A DNA stretch of 19,973 bases from Firm-04 sp045617625 (GCA_045617625.1 JAZLJA010000050.1:1-19973), one strand, 5' to 3'; positions 1 through 8,534 are shown, counted from the stretch's first letter. Made by a program: numbers and translations. Notes: a model not told the origin generated them from the letters alone.

Positions 1-1511
1 GCAACCCCCGCCGCATTGCACCCGAACCCCATGCACATCGTCAGCGCCTGCTTCCCGCAAGCACGGCAGGCGTGAAACGGACGGTCAAGATCAAACGCCA
101 CACGAGGCAAAAAACCCGCGTCCTCAAGGATCGTAAACAACGGAAAGAAAATCGCCATCGGCGGAAGCATCACGGAGATCACCCACGCTGTCCCACGCAT
201 GGCACCGTCGATCAGCGCACCCGAAAGCCACCACGGAAAATGCAGCATCTCCGCACCTTTTGAAGCCGCACTGCATAGCCCGAACAGCCATTTTGAAAGC
301 AGCACTGAAGGATAGTTCGCCCCGACAATGGTGATCCAGAAAATCACACCGAGGAGAAGAATCATCAGCGGAATGCCCCATGTTCGCGAGGTCAGCACAC
401 GGTCTATCGCCCTGTCGCGATGCCTTGCATTTTCCGGATATCGGGTGCAGGCTTGCGCGATTTTTTCAGCTTCCAGCACCGACGCCCCATGACACGCCTC
501 TGCAAGCTGCCCTGATGAAATCTGCGCATCTGCGATGATTTGATTTGATGCTGCCATTGCGTCTCTGACCGCCGCATCCGATTCGGCAAGCGCGGCAATC
601 AGTGCATCACCGCCCAGAAGCATTTGCAGTGCCATCCAGCGCGGTGAAAGCATCGCCTGCTGCGGCAGCACCGCATCCACCGCCTCGGTCAGCGGCGCGA
701 GTGCTTTTTCGATTGCCGCCGGATAATGCACAAGCGGTGTAAAATCGTGAGAAACAGGCTTTGCACAAATCTGCAATGCGGCATCCATCAGCGGTGCAAG
801 CGTTTTCGATTTGCGTGCCGCCGTGCCGATCACAGGAATCCCGATCCGTTCCGAAAGCCCCTGCAAATCGACAGTCATCCCGCGATCTTCCGCCTCATCC
901 ATCAGATTGACACACAGCACCGCTCGCCTATGCATGGCAAGCAGCTCCAGCACCAGAATCAATCCGCGCTCAAGTGCAGAAGCATCGCAGACACAGATCA
1001 CGCAGTCGTGCGGCATCGTGCAGAGTGCCTGTGTGGTCGCCTGCTCCTCGGCAGTCTGCGACGAAAGCGAATATGTTCCCGGAGTGTCGATCAGTGTGAT
1101 GGTATGTCCGCCGCTGAAAAACGTCCCTTTTGCACCTGTAACAGTCTTGCCGCACCAGTTGCCCGTATGCTGTCTGAGCCCCGTCAGCGCGTTGAACACC
1201 GTGCTTTTTCCGACATTCGGATTTCCAAGCAGCAAGATCGTGTACTCATTTGCGGATCGCATTTGCGCTCGATCGGGCAGCATTTCGGCAAAAATCTGCT
1301 GTAAATCCGATCGACGCAGTGCAATGACCACACCCCGCACCAAAAAAGCAGCCGACGCTCCGCCCGCGCTTCGCAGCACACATTCCACGACGGTATCGGG
1401 AATGAGCCCAAACTGCGAAAGCCGTGCTGCAAGCGTCGGCTCTGCTGAAATTTCGGTAATGCGCCCTTTTGCGCCGATTGAAAAATCCGCCAAGCTTTGA
1501 GAAGCCTTCAT
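1..1511 (-). CDS. feoB: FeoA-FeoB fusion, ferrous iron transporter (3' part outside window)
   Basis: Imports Fe2+ across the cytoplasmic membrane, gated by a GTPase domain. The 503 residues in the window start with an SH3-like FeoA domain (about 8-72, with GLIPDT and a G-rich turn). The FeoB G domain follows: G1 GNPNVGKST at residue 96, G3 DTPG, G4 NLMD, and a G5-like TAARKS. After it come the helical cytosolic domain, the first membrane segments (PLMILLLGVIFWITIVGANY), and GFGCNAAGV, the conserved FeoB core motif, at the very edge of the window. There is no stop in frame; the C-terminal membrane half lies beyond position 1. In many bacteria FeoA is a separate small protein, whereas here it is fused in front. 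ATG at 1511 is preceded by AAAGGG at 9 bases. In-frame GTG at 1520 and ATG at 1529 are alternatives with poorer ribosome-site spacing. I see no clear promoter or Fur box just upstream, so it may read through from the upstream minus-strand genes. Confidence 0.95.
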   Translation of the reverse strand, partial: MKASQSLADFSIGAKGRITEISAEPTLAARLSQFGLIPDTVVECVLRSAGGASAAFLVRGVVIALRRSDLQQIFAEMLPDRAQMRSANEYTILLLGNPNVGKSTVFNALTGLRQHTGNWCGKTVTGAKGTFFSGGHTITLIDTPGTYSLSSQTAEEQATTQALCTMPHDCVICVCDASALERGLILVLELLAMHRRAVLCVNLMDEAEDRGMTVDLQGLSERIGIPVIGTAARKSKTLAPLMDAALQICAKPVSHDFTPLVHYPAAIEKALAPLTEAVDAVLPQQAMLSPRWMALQMLLGGDALIAALAESDAAVRDAMAASNQIIADAQISSGQLAEACHGASVLEAEKIAQACTRYPENARHRDRAIDRVLTSRTWGIPLMILLLGVIFWITIVGANYPSVLLSKWLFGLCSAASKGAEMLHFPWWLSGALIDGAMRGTAWVISVMLPPMAIFFPLFTILEDAGFLPRVAFDLDRPFHACRACGKQALTMCMGFGCNAAGV

Positions 1512-1535
1512 CGTTCTCACCCTTTCCATTGCTCC

Positions 1536-1554
1536 AAAACAGGATTTTTCCTGT
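1536..1554 (-). terminator. Weak hairpin upstream of feoB
   Basis: Read on the minus strand, ACAGGA and TCCTGT pair around an AAAA loop and are followed by TTTT. The 6-bp stem is too short to be a convincing terminator. It lies between the decayed gene and feoB, so it could be a leftover terminator of that gene or a minor attenuating structure. Confidence 0.3.
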
Positions 1555-1596
1555 CATGGTCAGCATATGCAAAGGGGACGGATGGTGTGCATGGAT

Positions 1597-2061
1597 TCAG
1601 GGTTCTGCCTGCTGCTTCGGTTTTTTTCTGCACTTCGAGATAATCGTCAGGATGCCCCACAGAACACCGCAAAACACCTACAAAGCGAATGCAATATACA
1701 GAATCCACGCCAAAACATATGCCTCATAAGCTGTGCCTGTCCTGTGCCGATAAACCAGTCTTTTTTCTGTTGGCAAACATCTCTTCATCGCCATTATCTT
1801 TCAGCAGGGAACATTTCCGTGTGACATCGAGCACCTCTCCGTCCTGTGGTTTGAACTTTCCGTACTGCTCATCGGATGCATGCACTGACAAATTTGGATA
1901 CCAACAATCCGGAACGCATCTTCCCAATAAGAATAAACCAATCGGAATGCCGATCAGGAGCACCAAAAAGGTTGTCAAGACGATTTTTTCAGTATCTGTC
2001 TCACACCCACCTTTTTGATTTCGCCGTCTAGATCCTTGTTTTCCTCTGTATCCTGTATGAT
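1597..2061 (-). pseudogene. Decayed small membrane-protein gene between nspC and feoB
   Basis: No single frame is open, but three overlapping frames give protein-like sequence in order. The first segment, right after the nspC stop, reads IIQDTEENKDLDGEIKKVG and has no normal start codon (ATC ATA where ATG would be expected after AGAGAGGG). After a run of six A it continues in another frame as a membrane segment, VLTTFLVLLIGIPIGLFLLG, then a polar stretch with two Cys and DGEVLDVTRKCSLLKDNGDEE. Around a second A run the frame changes again to a second membrane segment, AYEAYVLAWILYIAFAL. That segment is broken by TAG at 1678-1680, continues as VFCGVLWGILTIISKC, and ends at TGA 1597-1599. Frame changes at A runs plus a stop inside a hydrophobic segment suggest a decayed gene. 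Alternatives are two tiny membrane-protein genes or assembly errors. I do not recognise the family. Confidence 0.5.
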
Positions 2062-2069
2062 GCCCTCTC

Positions 2070-3191
2070 TTAAAATCTGCTTTTGTAGTCATCAAATGTG
2101 AATTTCCGAAGTACCTTGCAGTTGCCGTCAACTTCACGCACCGCAACGCAGGGCATCTCAATGCCTGTATACATCTTCGCTTTGGTGAGTGTGTTGATCG
2201 CCATATCACGGAATACGAGCCGATCGCCGATCTGCAGCTTGTGATCAAAGGAATAATCCCCGAACACATCCTCAGGCAGACAGGTCTTGCCGCCCAAACG
2301 ATAGGTATAGGGCAAAATGTCAGCAGAATCCGCGCCGATCAGCGGCGGATGATAGGAAAGCTCGGTGATATCGGGCGCATGACAGACCGCAGAACCATCA
2401 AGAATGGCGATCGGCATGCCGTTGTCAACGATATCCAGCACCGTCGTGATGAAATAGCCTGCCTGCCAGACGATCGCTTCACCCGGTTCGAGATAAACAG
2501 TCAGCCCGTAGGTATCCTGCAACTTTTTGCAGCAAGCCTCCAGACGCTCCATCTGATAGCCCTCACGCGTGATGTGATGTCCGCCGCCCAGATTGATCCA
2601 CGAAAGCGACGGCAGATATTGCCCGAATTTTTCGATCACCGCATCGACAAGCTGCTCCAGCACATTCGCATTCTGCTCATAGAGCGCGTGAACGTGCAGC
2701 CCCGAGATCAGTTCCCGCTGCTGCGCAGGATAGTTCGCAAGGGTCGTTCCCAAGCGGGAAAATGGCGCACAGGGGTCAAATTCCTCATATTTCTGCGACT
2801 GAAATTCAGGGTTGATGCGCAGCCCGACCTCGCAGCCGTTTGCCTTTGCCTGTGCACCGTATCGCGCAAGCTGTGACGGCGAATTGAAGATGATATGGTC
2901 GCACACTGCACAGATGGTTTCGATCTCATCGGGACGGTATGCCGTTTCACAAACATGGTTTTCCCCGTGAAAATAAAGATGTGCAAGCTCTGCTTCATAG
3001 CAGGAGGCTGCCATTGTGCCATCCAGATAGCGGGAAATCATCGAATAAAACGGGAATGAGGAAAACGCCTTCTGCGCAAACAGGATCTTGATGCCGCTGC
3101 GCTTGCGGAGCTGTTTGAGAATTGTCAGATTGTCTTTCAGCTTGGCTTGATCCATGAGATAACATGGGGTTGGCAGTTCCGTTTCCAGCAT
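2070..3191 (-). CDS. nspC: Carboxynorspermidine/carboxyspermidine decarboxylase
   Basis: A PLP-dependent decarboxylase of the alanine-racemase fold that makes norspermidine or spermidine in the carboxy(nor)spermidine route. Its 373 residues match the usual family length. Visible marks are the N-terminal TPCYLMD, the likely PLP lysine in FAQKAFSSF (about residue 42), the phosphate-binding NLGGGHHITR (about 201-210), LEPGEA (about 235), and DGSAVCHAPD, which carries the Cys-containing active-site segment of this branch. The ATG at 3191 has AAAGGAGGG at 9 bases upstream. It lies 48 bases downstream of mntP on the same strand with no visible promoter between them, so the two are probably co-transcribed. 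The partner carboxyspermidine dehydrogenase is not in this window, so which polyamine is made cannot be decided here. Confidence 0.93.
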   Translation of the reverse strand: MLETELPTPCYLMDQAKLKDNLTILKQLRKRSGIKILFAQKAFSSFPFYSMISRYLDGTMAASCYEAELAHLYFHGENHVCETAYRPDEIETICAVCDHIIFNSPSQLARYGAQAKANGCEVGLRINPEFQSQKYEEFDPCAPFSRLGTTLANYPAQQRELISGLHVHALYEQNANVLEQLVDAVIEKFGQYLPSLSWINLGGGHHITREGYQMERLEACCKKLQDTYGLTVYLEPGEAIVWQAGYFITTVLDIVDNGMPIAILDGSAVCHAPDITELSYHPPLIGADSADILPYTYRLGGKTCLPEDVFGDYSFDHKLQIGDRLVFRDMAINTLTKAKMYTGIEMPCVAVREVDGNCKVLRKFTFDDYKSRF

Positions 3192-3239
3192 ATATCCGAA
3201 TCCCTCCTTTGTTGTTCAGTCATTTTCGCTTTTCTTCGC

Positions 3240-3803
3240 TCACGAAAGCCAGATATGTTCCATAAAAATCCGCAAACCCATCAGAACAAGGATGAGCCCG
3301 CCGATGATCTGTGTTTTTTTGTTCAGTATATTGCCGAACTGTGTGCCGAGCCAGATACCGCAAAGGCTCATGCAAAATGTCACACCGCAAATGATGCCGC
3401 AGGCGGGCAAAACCGATATATCGCGCATGGCAACAAAACTCACACCCACCGCAAGCGCATCAATGCTTGTGGCAAGCCCTTGCAGCAGCATCAGCTTTGC
3501 AGTGAATGGTTCGTTCTCCGTTTCATCCTGACAGAGAAACGCCTCCACGATCATTTTGACACCGATAAATCCAAGCAGAATCAGGGCGATAAGATGGTCG
3601 AATGCAGAAATGATATCTGCAAATACCGTCCCTGCGAGATATCCGAGCAGCGGCATGATGCCCTGCATCAAACCAAAGCAGGCGGCTGTCTGAAAGATAC
3701 GCCCGCGTTTCAGATCCTTGTGGCACATTCCGTTTGTCATCGCAACTGCGCAGGCATCCATCGAAAGACCGAATGCCAACAGCACCAGTTCGAGTACGGT
3801 CAT
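3240..3803 (-). CDS. mntP: Manganese efflux pump MntP
   Basis: An inner-membrane Mn2+ exporter of the MntP/YebN (formerly DUF204) family. The 187 residues form six predicted membrane helices in two related halves. Each half carries the typical Asp motif: LSMDACAVAM in helix 1 (D16) and SIDALAVGVS in the second half (D115). These acidic residues line the ion path in the family. The start ATG at 3803 has AAAGGGGG upstream. The gene is first in a minus-strand unit with nspC. The 5' leader from the promoter at 3833-3861 is only about 20-25 bases, so there is no room for the yybP-ykoY manganese riboswitch that often precedes mntP. Confidence 0.94.
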   Translation of the reverse strand: MTVLELVLLAFGLSMDACAVAMTNGMCHKDLKRGRIFQTAACFGLMQGIMPLLGYLAGTVFADIISAFDHLIALILLGFIGVKMIVEAFLCQDETENEPFTAKLMLLQGLATSIDALAVGVSFVAMRDISVLPACGIICGVTFCMSLCGIWLGTQFGNILNKKTQIIGGLILVLMGLRIFMEHIWLS

Positions 3804-3832
3804 ACTGTTCCCCCTTTTTCGGATTAACTCTT

Positions 3833-3861
3833 ATTATAACATATATTTCGCAACTTGTAAA
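3833..3861 (-). promoter_or_regulatory. Promoter of mntP-nspC
   Basis: On the minus strand, TTTACA (3861-3856), a 17-base spacer, then TATAAT (3838-3833), with TG one base ahead of the -10 (extended -10). The inferred start lies about 25 bases upstream of the mntP ATG. Confidence 0.8.
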
Positions 3862-3926
3862 GCAAAAGCAACGCAAAGTTTTTGGTTTGTCAAAACTGGA
3901 ATTATCAACAAATCTTCAAAAAGCTC

Positions 3927-3955
3927 TTGACATTTCCTGTGTAAAATGGTATAAT
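3927..3955 (+). promoter_or_regulatory. Promoter of the 4018 gene
   Basis: A consensus TTGACA (3927-3932), a 17-base spacer and TATAAT (3950-3955), preceded by TGG as an extended -10. It diverges from the mntP promoter, with about 65 bases between the two -35 boxes. Confidence 0.88.
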
Positions 3956-4017
3956 GTTCGTGGTGGAAAAATCACCTTCACCCTATGATATTACTTCAGT
4001 CAGGAGGAATCACGATT

Positions 4018-4389
4018 ATGGCTTCTGCAAAAAACATGGTTTTGGCAGGCGATTATCAGGGCTGCCGCATCTTTCGGCTTTCTCCCACGCTTGCTTACAT
4101 TTCCGGCACAATGAAAAAAATAGATGATGTTCCCTTCACACCTGAAAAAGTCGCCCGCTATGAGGTGCTGACAGAGGATGTGATCCGTTCGGGCAATTCG
4201 CTGCTGCTGACAGGTCCGCTTGACCCTGCCTGCCTCACGAATATCCGTCTGCATGCCACGACCGCCATGCAAAACAAGGGGATTTATACCCTTGCCGTGA
4301 AATTCAGCGACGACAAACGCTCACTGATCGAAGTGGAGGAAAAAATCTACACCACCATTGCCCGCCGCATGAATACCGAACAAAAATAA
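4018..4389 (+). CDS. Small conserved-type hypothetical protein
   Basis: A 123-residue soluble protein with no signal peptide or membrane helix. The start ATG at 4018 follows AGGAGG at 9 bases; a longer in-frame reading from 3985 would cross this ribosome site and is unlikely. The layout is a beta-rich N-terminal half (MVLAGDYQGCRIFRLSPTL), a middle with ARYEVLTED, then NKGIYTLAVKF and RSLIEVEEKIY near the end. From memory this pattern (AGDY-G, then YEV, then NKG-Y-v-i-F-dgk-SLIEI) is common in Firmicute hypothetical proteins, some of which carry a hydrophobic Gly-rich stretch in the middle. That stretch is not clear here. The function is unknown. The gene has its own consensus promoter and terminator, so it is a single-gene unit that is probably well expressed. 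Confidence 0.85.
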   Translation: MASAKNMVLAGDYQGCRIFRLSPTLAYISGTMKKIDDVPFTPEKVARYEVLTEDVIRSGNSLLLTGPLDPACLTNIRLHATTAMQNKGIYTLAVKFSDDKRSLIEVEEKIYTTIARRMNTEQK

Positions 4390-4409
4390 AATATGCATCC
4401 GATGAACAA

Positions 4410-4446
4410 AAAATGCCGTTTCTGCTTTGAAACGGCATTTTGTTTT
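4410..4446 (+). terminator. Rho-independent terminator after the 4018 gene
   Basis: AAAATGCCGTTTC (4410-4422) pairs perfectly with GAAACGGCATTTT (4429-4441) around a 6-base loop, then GTTTTG. It has A-rich and T-rich flanks, so it may work in both directions. Confidence 0.9.
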
Positions 4447-4459
4447 GTGCGAAAAACAC

Positions 4460-4488
4460 TTGCTTTTCACTTGGTTTTATGCTATAAT
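4460..4488 (+). promoter_or_regulatory. Promoter of the membrane-protein/GNAT unit
   Basis: TTGCTT (4460-4465), a 17-base spacer, then TATAAT (4483-4488) with a TGC extended -10. It lies about 40 bases ahead of the TTG start at 4527. Confidence 0.82.
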
Positions 4489-4526
4489 GAGATGATATAT
4501 CCTCATAACAAAAGGAGGCTTTCTGC

Positions 4527-7500
4527 TTGGATCTGATAGTGCTGATCGTTCTTGCCGTCGCGTGGCTCGTGTCACCGATCGTTCTTGGTATTCTGCTCAC
4601 CATTTCCGCAAATAAGCGCAGCCGCGATAAAATCGAACTGGATATTCTGCGCCGCCGCGTGGATGATCTCGAAACAATGCGCAGCCAAATGCTGCAATAC
4701 ATTCCGCCCGCCGAACAGGCACAATTTACTCCGCCTGCCGCAGCTTTGCCGTCTCTCGAACCGCCTGTCAATCCGCCGATCCCGACGGAACCGACATCCA
4801 TTCCTGCGGCACAGCCTGATCTTCCGGCTTTGGCTGACGATGCACCGACGCCCGAAATCTCTGCGGCAGAGACAGTTGCTCCGCAAATCGAACAAACTGC
4901 TGAAGCATCGGAGGACTCCTCTGCTGTATTCGCAGAACCGCCCATTTTGCAGCAGCCGACGCTTCTGACTGACAGTGAACCCGAAGCTGCCCCGCCCGCG
5001 ACCGTGGAAAAAACCTCGGAGTTCCGACCGCCTTCCATCCTGAAAGCTCCGACACCCAAGCCGTCTCAGCTGAAAGAGGAAATCAAAGTCTCCGCCATCA
5101 GCGTGATGCTTTCCGTCGGTGTGGCGTTGGTCATTCTCGCGGGAATGCTGTTTGTCCGCACCGCATGGGATTCGCTCACGGGGATCGGTCGGCTTGCGGT
5201 GCTTGGTGCAGGCAGTGCGCTGTTTTTCGGTGCATCTGCGATGGCACACAAACTCTGGCATCTCGAACGTACAGGCACGGCGTTTTTCATTCTCGGCAGT
5301 GTGTTTCTGCCCCTCTCGATCTGGGCGGCAGGCTGCTTTGATCTGCTCGGGAAACCGCTTGCAGGCGCATCAAATCCTTGGCTGCTTGCGCTCTCATGCG
5401 GCACATTTACCGTCATTTCCCTGCTCGCTGTCCGCATTTACAAAAAAACAAGCTGGGGTGTGCTGTTTCTCTGCGGCTTCACCCTCACTTACAGCTTCGC
5501 GGCAATCGGTATTTTCGATCAGCTCACTCCATTTGTCGCAGCGCTCTCCGCACTGGCATTGGCTTTTTGTCTGTTTGCCGAGCCGCTCTCCAAAAATCTC
5601 CCTGCACCGATCGGCAAGCCGCTCCCGATTTTTTCCATCGCGGTTGCCTTTTTGACCATTCCGCTCATCCTTGCTCAATGGGACGACAACTACTTGGTAC
5701 AGGGCATCGCCGGATTCCTTGCTGCTGCGTGCTTCCTCACACCGAATTCTCTCCGCAGTCTCAAACCGTTTGCTTCCGTACCGATGTGCGGAATGTGCAT
5801 TTACGCCTTCGCTCGCCTCGGGCAGCCCTTGCTTTCCGACGAGCTGCACCCTGCGGCATATACCGTTTCCTCGGCAGAACTTGCCATTCTCGTCTGCATT
5901 GTCTGTGCCCTGCTGATGCTCCTTCTGGTTTGCTCCAAAGCTCTGCCTGATGATTCCGTATCGGGATTTCAAGCCGTGTATTGCGTCATTGCGGCGGTAT
6001 CCATCGGCATTTCGACGCTTTTCACGCTCATTGAAGGCGACTTTCATCTGCTGACTGTCATCGCAAGCGGACTGCTTCCCCTCATCGCACTCGTTTCCGC
6101 AATCCGATCAACAAAGCCGCTGATGCGCGGTTTCCTCGCAGCAGAAACGTCTGCATTTTTCTCTGTGCTGAGCTGCTATCTCGGCACAAGGCTCGAAATC
6201 AGTGAAAGCAACAGCACCACACTTTGGCTGTTCGGTTTATTTCTCGCGGGCGGATTGCTGTTCCGCTTTGTCAAACCGATCCGCACAACGTTCTCCGATT
6301 TTCTGTTTCCGATCTGCACCCTGCTGTTCGGCTATGTCTGCTCCGATGACTTCTTCCACGACAACATCGCTTATTTCGGTGTCGCGGCAATGGCGGTCAC
6401 CGTGCCTGCATTCCTGCATCTGGCATATGAAGGCGGCAAACGCGGCTGCGCACAGCACGTTCATGCGCTGTTTTCCCCGATCGCACTGTTCCTGACGGTT
6501 CTCGCACTGACGGAAAACTGCCCGCATCCGAACATCGACTCGGGGGTGTTCACGCTGATCTGGTCGGCGTGCGCCCTGCTGCTCGGTTTCCTTTCGTATT
6601 TCACAGTCAAGCGCGGATTCAACAGCGTCCGCAAGCTCACATTTGCCGCATTTCTGATACCGCCGCTGTATGTCGGCGTTTTTGCCCCGTCGCTGGAAAA
6701 CGACATATATCCCGTTCTGCTCTCCGCACTGAATGCCTGTGCCTGCGCGATCCTCTGGCGCATCTTCTCCGCAAGAGGAATGCGGAAACTCAGCACCGCA
6801 AGCTTTGCTTTGATGCTGATTCTCCTTTGCAGAGGCACCGCTTATCTGTTCGTGGAATTTGTGTTTGAAAACGACGAATCCCCCGTGATGATGTTTGCGT
6901 TCGTCTGGCTGCTGCTCGCGGCATTGGCTGCGATTCCCGTGCGGCGTGAAAGCCTTGTTTTCGTCGGTGATTACGCAGTTTCTGCCACCGCAGGCTTGCT
7001 GCTCCCCGCAGCGGCAGTGTTGCTGAGCCTTACACTGCTCGACCTCCCGAATTCCGAATGGAATGCCCTGTATCTGCTCTATACCCTGCTGTTCTGCGCG
7101 GTTGGCTGGTTCTGTACCAAGCGCAAAAACATCATTCTCCCGACATTCTGCGGAATCTCCGCACTTTGTGCGCTGGAAAGTCTGCGTGCCCATGCGTTCT
7201 ACGGGTTATCTGCGCTCAGCGATTCCTACATTGCCATCTGGATCGTATCCGTCACGCTGCTGACGGCTCTGCTCTGCTATCTTGGCTTTGTCCTGCGCGA
7301 GACACAGCCCCGCCGTGCCGTTTCCATGACCATCACAGGCGGTGCCGCCATTCTCTGGTACTGCATCGCATTCGATTATATGGACTTCTACGCAACTGAT
7401 GCACAAAGCAAATGGCTCAAGTTCATGATACCCCTGCTGTTTGCTGGATTCGTATTCCATTTCTGCTTTTTCACCAAGAAACAAAACACCAGGCGCACCA

Positions 7501-8003
7501 TCCTCACCGCCTCGGCAGGGCTTGCCTCGATCGCCCTCTGGATGCAGCCGTTCTTCTCGGCAAACGGCACCTATTTCGAGGGCAAGCTGCATCTGCTGCC
7601 GCTGATCGCGTTTGGTCTGCTGCTGCGCAAACTCTATGGCAAAAAAACCGGCGGCGCGATGCTGTTCGGCATCGGCGTCTATTCGATGGTTCGGCTCGGC
7701 ATGCTTGCCGCTGACACCGAAAAAACTGCCGATCTGGTCACGGTGCTGCTGCTCGCTGTCGGACTCTTCGTCGTCTCATTCTTCATCAAACAGAAAAAAT
7801 GGTTTTTGCTGGGCGGTTCTTCCCTCATCTGCATCGCCGTATATCTGCGCATCAAGGTATTTCCGGAAATCGGCTGGTGGGTGTTCCTGCTGCTGATCGG
7901 TATTCTGCTGATCGTGATCGCCGCCGCCAACGAACTCTGCAAACAGCGCGGCGAATCGCTCAGCGTGAAAGCCGGCAGACTCTGGGAGGACTGGGATTGG
8001 TAA
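4527..8003 (+). CDS. Very large polytopic membrane protein (DUF2339/DUF2157-like, tentative)
   Basis: A 1158-residue protein. The start is TTG at 4527, with AAAAGGAGG 8 bases upstream. Order: an N-terminal membrane helix (about 2-26); a short charged coiled-coil stretch (RDKIELDILRRRVDDLE); a Pro/Ala/Glu-rich linker (about 60-180) that is probably unstructured; then roughly 25-30 hydrophobic helices to the end, closing with the charged tail AGRLWEDWDW. The plan of helix, coiled coil, proline-rich linker and many helices resembles uncharacterised DUF2339/DUF2157-type membrane proteins. The residue-level similarity is only from memory, and I see no catalytic motif. A GNAT acetyltransferase follows after 26 bases, probably in the same transcript. 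The role is unknown; cell-envelope work is a guess. Confidence 0.85.
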   Translation: MDLIVLIVLAVAWLVSPIVLGILLTISANKRSRDKIELDILRRRVDDLETMRSQMLQYIPPAEQAQFTPPAAALPSLEPPVNPPIPTEPTSIPAAQPDLPALADDAPTPEISAAETVAPQIEQTAEASEDSSAVFAEPPILQQPTLLTDSEPEAAPPATVEKTSEFRPPSILKAPTPKPSQLKEEIKVSAISVMLSVGVALVILAGMLFVRTAWDSLTGIGRLAVLGAGSALFFGASAMAHKLWHLERTGTAFFILGSVFLPLSIWAAGCFDLLGKPLAGASNPWLLALSCGTFTVISLLAVRIYKKTSWGVLFLCGFTLTYSFAAIGIFDQLTPFVAALSALALAFCLFAEPLSKNLPAPIGKPLPIFSIAVAFLTIPLILAQWDDNYLVQGIAGFLAAACFLTPNSLRSLKPFASVPMCGMCIYAFARLGQPLLSDELHPAAYTVSSAELAILVCIVCALLMLLLVCSKALPDDSVSGFQAVYCVIAAVSIGISTLFTLIEGDFHLLTVIASGLLPLIALVSAIRSTKPLMRGFLAAETSAFFSVLSCYLGTRLEISESNSTTLWLFGLFLAGGLLFRFVKPIRTTFSDFLFPICTLLFGYVCSDDFFHDNIAYFGVAAMAVTVPAFLHLAYEGGKRGCAQHVHALFSPIALFLTVLALTENCPHPNIDSGVFTLIWSACALLLGFLSYFTVKRGFNSVRKLTFAAFLIPPLYVGVFAPSLENDIYPVLLSALNACACAILWRIFSARGMRKLSTASFALMLILLCRGTAYLFVEFVFENDESPVMMFAFVWLLLAALAAIPVRRESLVFVGDYAVSATAGLLLPAAAVLLSLTLLDLPNSEWNALYLLYTLLFCAVGWFCTKRKNIILPTFCGISALCALESLRAHAFYGLSALSDSYIAIWIVSVTLLTALLCYLGFVLRETQPRRAVSMTITGGAAILWYCIAFDYMDFYATDAQSKWLKFMIPLLFAGFVFHFCFFTKKQNTRRTILTASAGLASIALWMQPFFSANGTYFEGKLHLLPLIAFGLLLRKLYGKKTGGAMLFGIGVYSMVRLGMLAADTEKTADLVTVLLLAVGLFVVSFFIKQKKWFLLGGSSLICIAVYLRIKVFPEIGWWVFLLLIGILLIVIAAANELCKQRGESLSVKAGRLWEDWDW

Positions 8004-8029
8004 ACACTTTCTTGTAAAGGAGAAACATC

Positions 8030-8521
8030 ATGAATCTCACACTCATTCCCGCAAATTTGCAGGATGCTGAATTGCTTTACAAAATGCAGGTGGAATCGTT
8101 TTTGCCGCTGTATCTGAAATATCAGGATCATGACACCAATCCCGCCGCCGAACCGATCGACAACATCATCGAGCGGCTGCATCAGCCCCAAACCGATTTT
8201 TACCGCATTCATCTCGATGAAACCCCTGTGGGCGGCGTGCGCGTGGTTCGCTGCGAAAACAGCGAATACCGCATCAGCCCGCTGTTTGTGCTGCCCGCCT
8301 TTCAGAACCGCGGCATCGCACAACAGGTCATCCGGATGCTGTTTGACCGCTATTCCGATGCAAAGCGCTGGACACTCGAAACGATCCTGCAGGAGAAGGG
8401 TAACTGCCATCTCTACGAAAAATGCGGATTCATGCGCGTTCCCGACAAGGAAATGATCATCAACGAACGGCTCACGCTGATTTTTTATGTCAAGGAAATG
8501 ACCGCATCCGACAAATCCTGA
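8030..8521 (+). CDS. GNAT-family N-acetyltransferase
   Basis: A predicted acetyl-CoA dependent acetyltransferase of 163 residues. Motif A is at about 84-105: FVLPAFQNRGIAQQVI, with the QNRGIA pyrophosphate-binding loop on the strand-helix joint. Motif B is CHLYEKCGF (126-134), ending in the usual Y-x-k-x-GF. The N-terminus (IPANLQDAELLYKMQVESF) is typical of the fold. The start ATG at 8030 has AAAGGAG 9 bases ahead. It lies 26 bases after the large membrane-protein gene with no visible promoter, so co-transcription is likely. The substrate (small amine, antibiotic or protein N-terminus) cannot be read from the sequence. No terminator is visible before the smpB promoter that begins at 8535. 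Confidence 0.9.
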   Translation: MNLTLIPANLQDAELLYKMQVESFLPLYLKYQDHDTNPAAEPIDNIIERLHQPQTDFYRIHLDETPVGGVRVVRCENSEYRISPLFVLPAFQNRGIAQQVIRMLFDRYSDAKRWTLETILQEKGNCHLYEKCGFMRVPDKEMIINERLTLIFYVKEMTASDKS

Positions 8522-8534
8522 CCGTTCGCGGCGC

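Noticed and set aside
6237..7193. A 318-codon minus-strand frame inside the large membrane-protein gene
   Set aside because: Its translation is rich in Gln, Glu and Cys with no domain, as expected opposite hydrophobic coding DNA. The plus frame is continuous for 1158 codons with a promoter and ribosome site.
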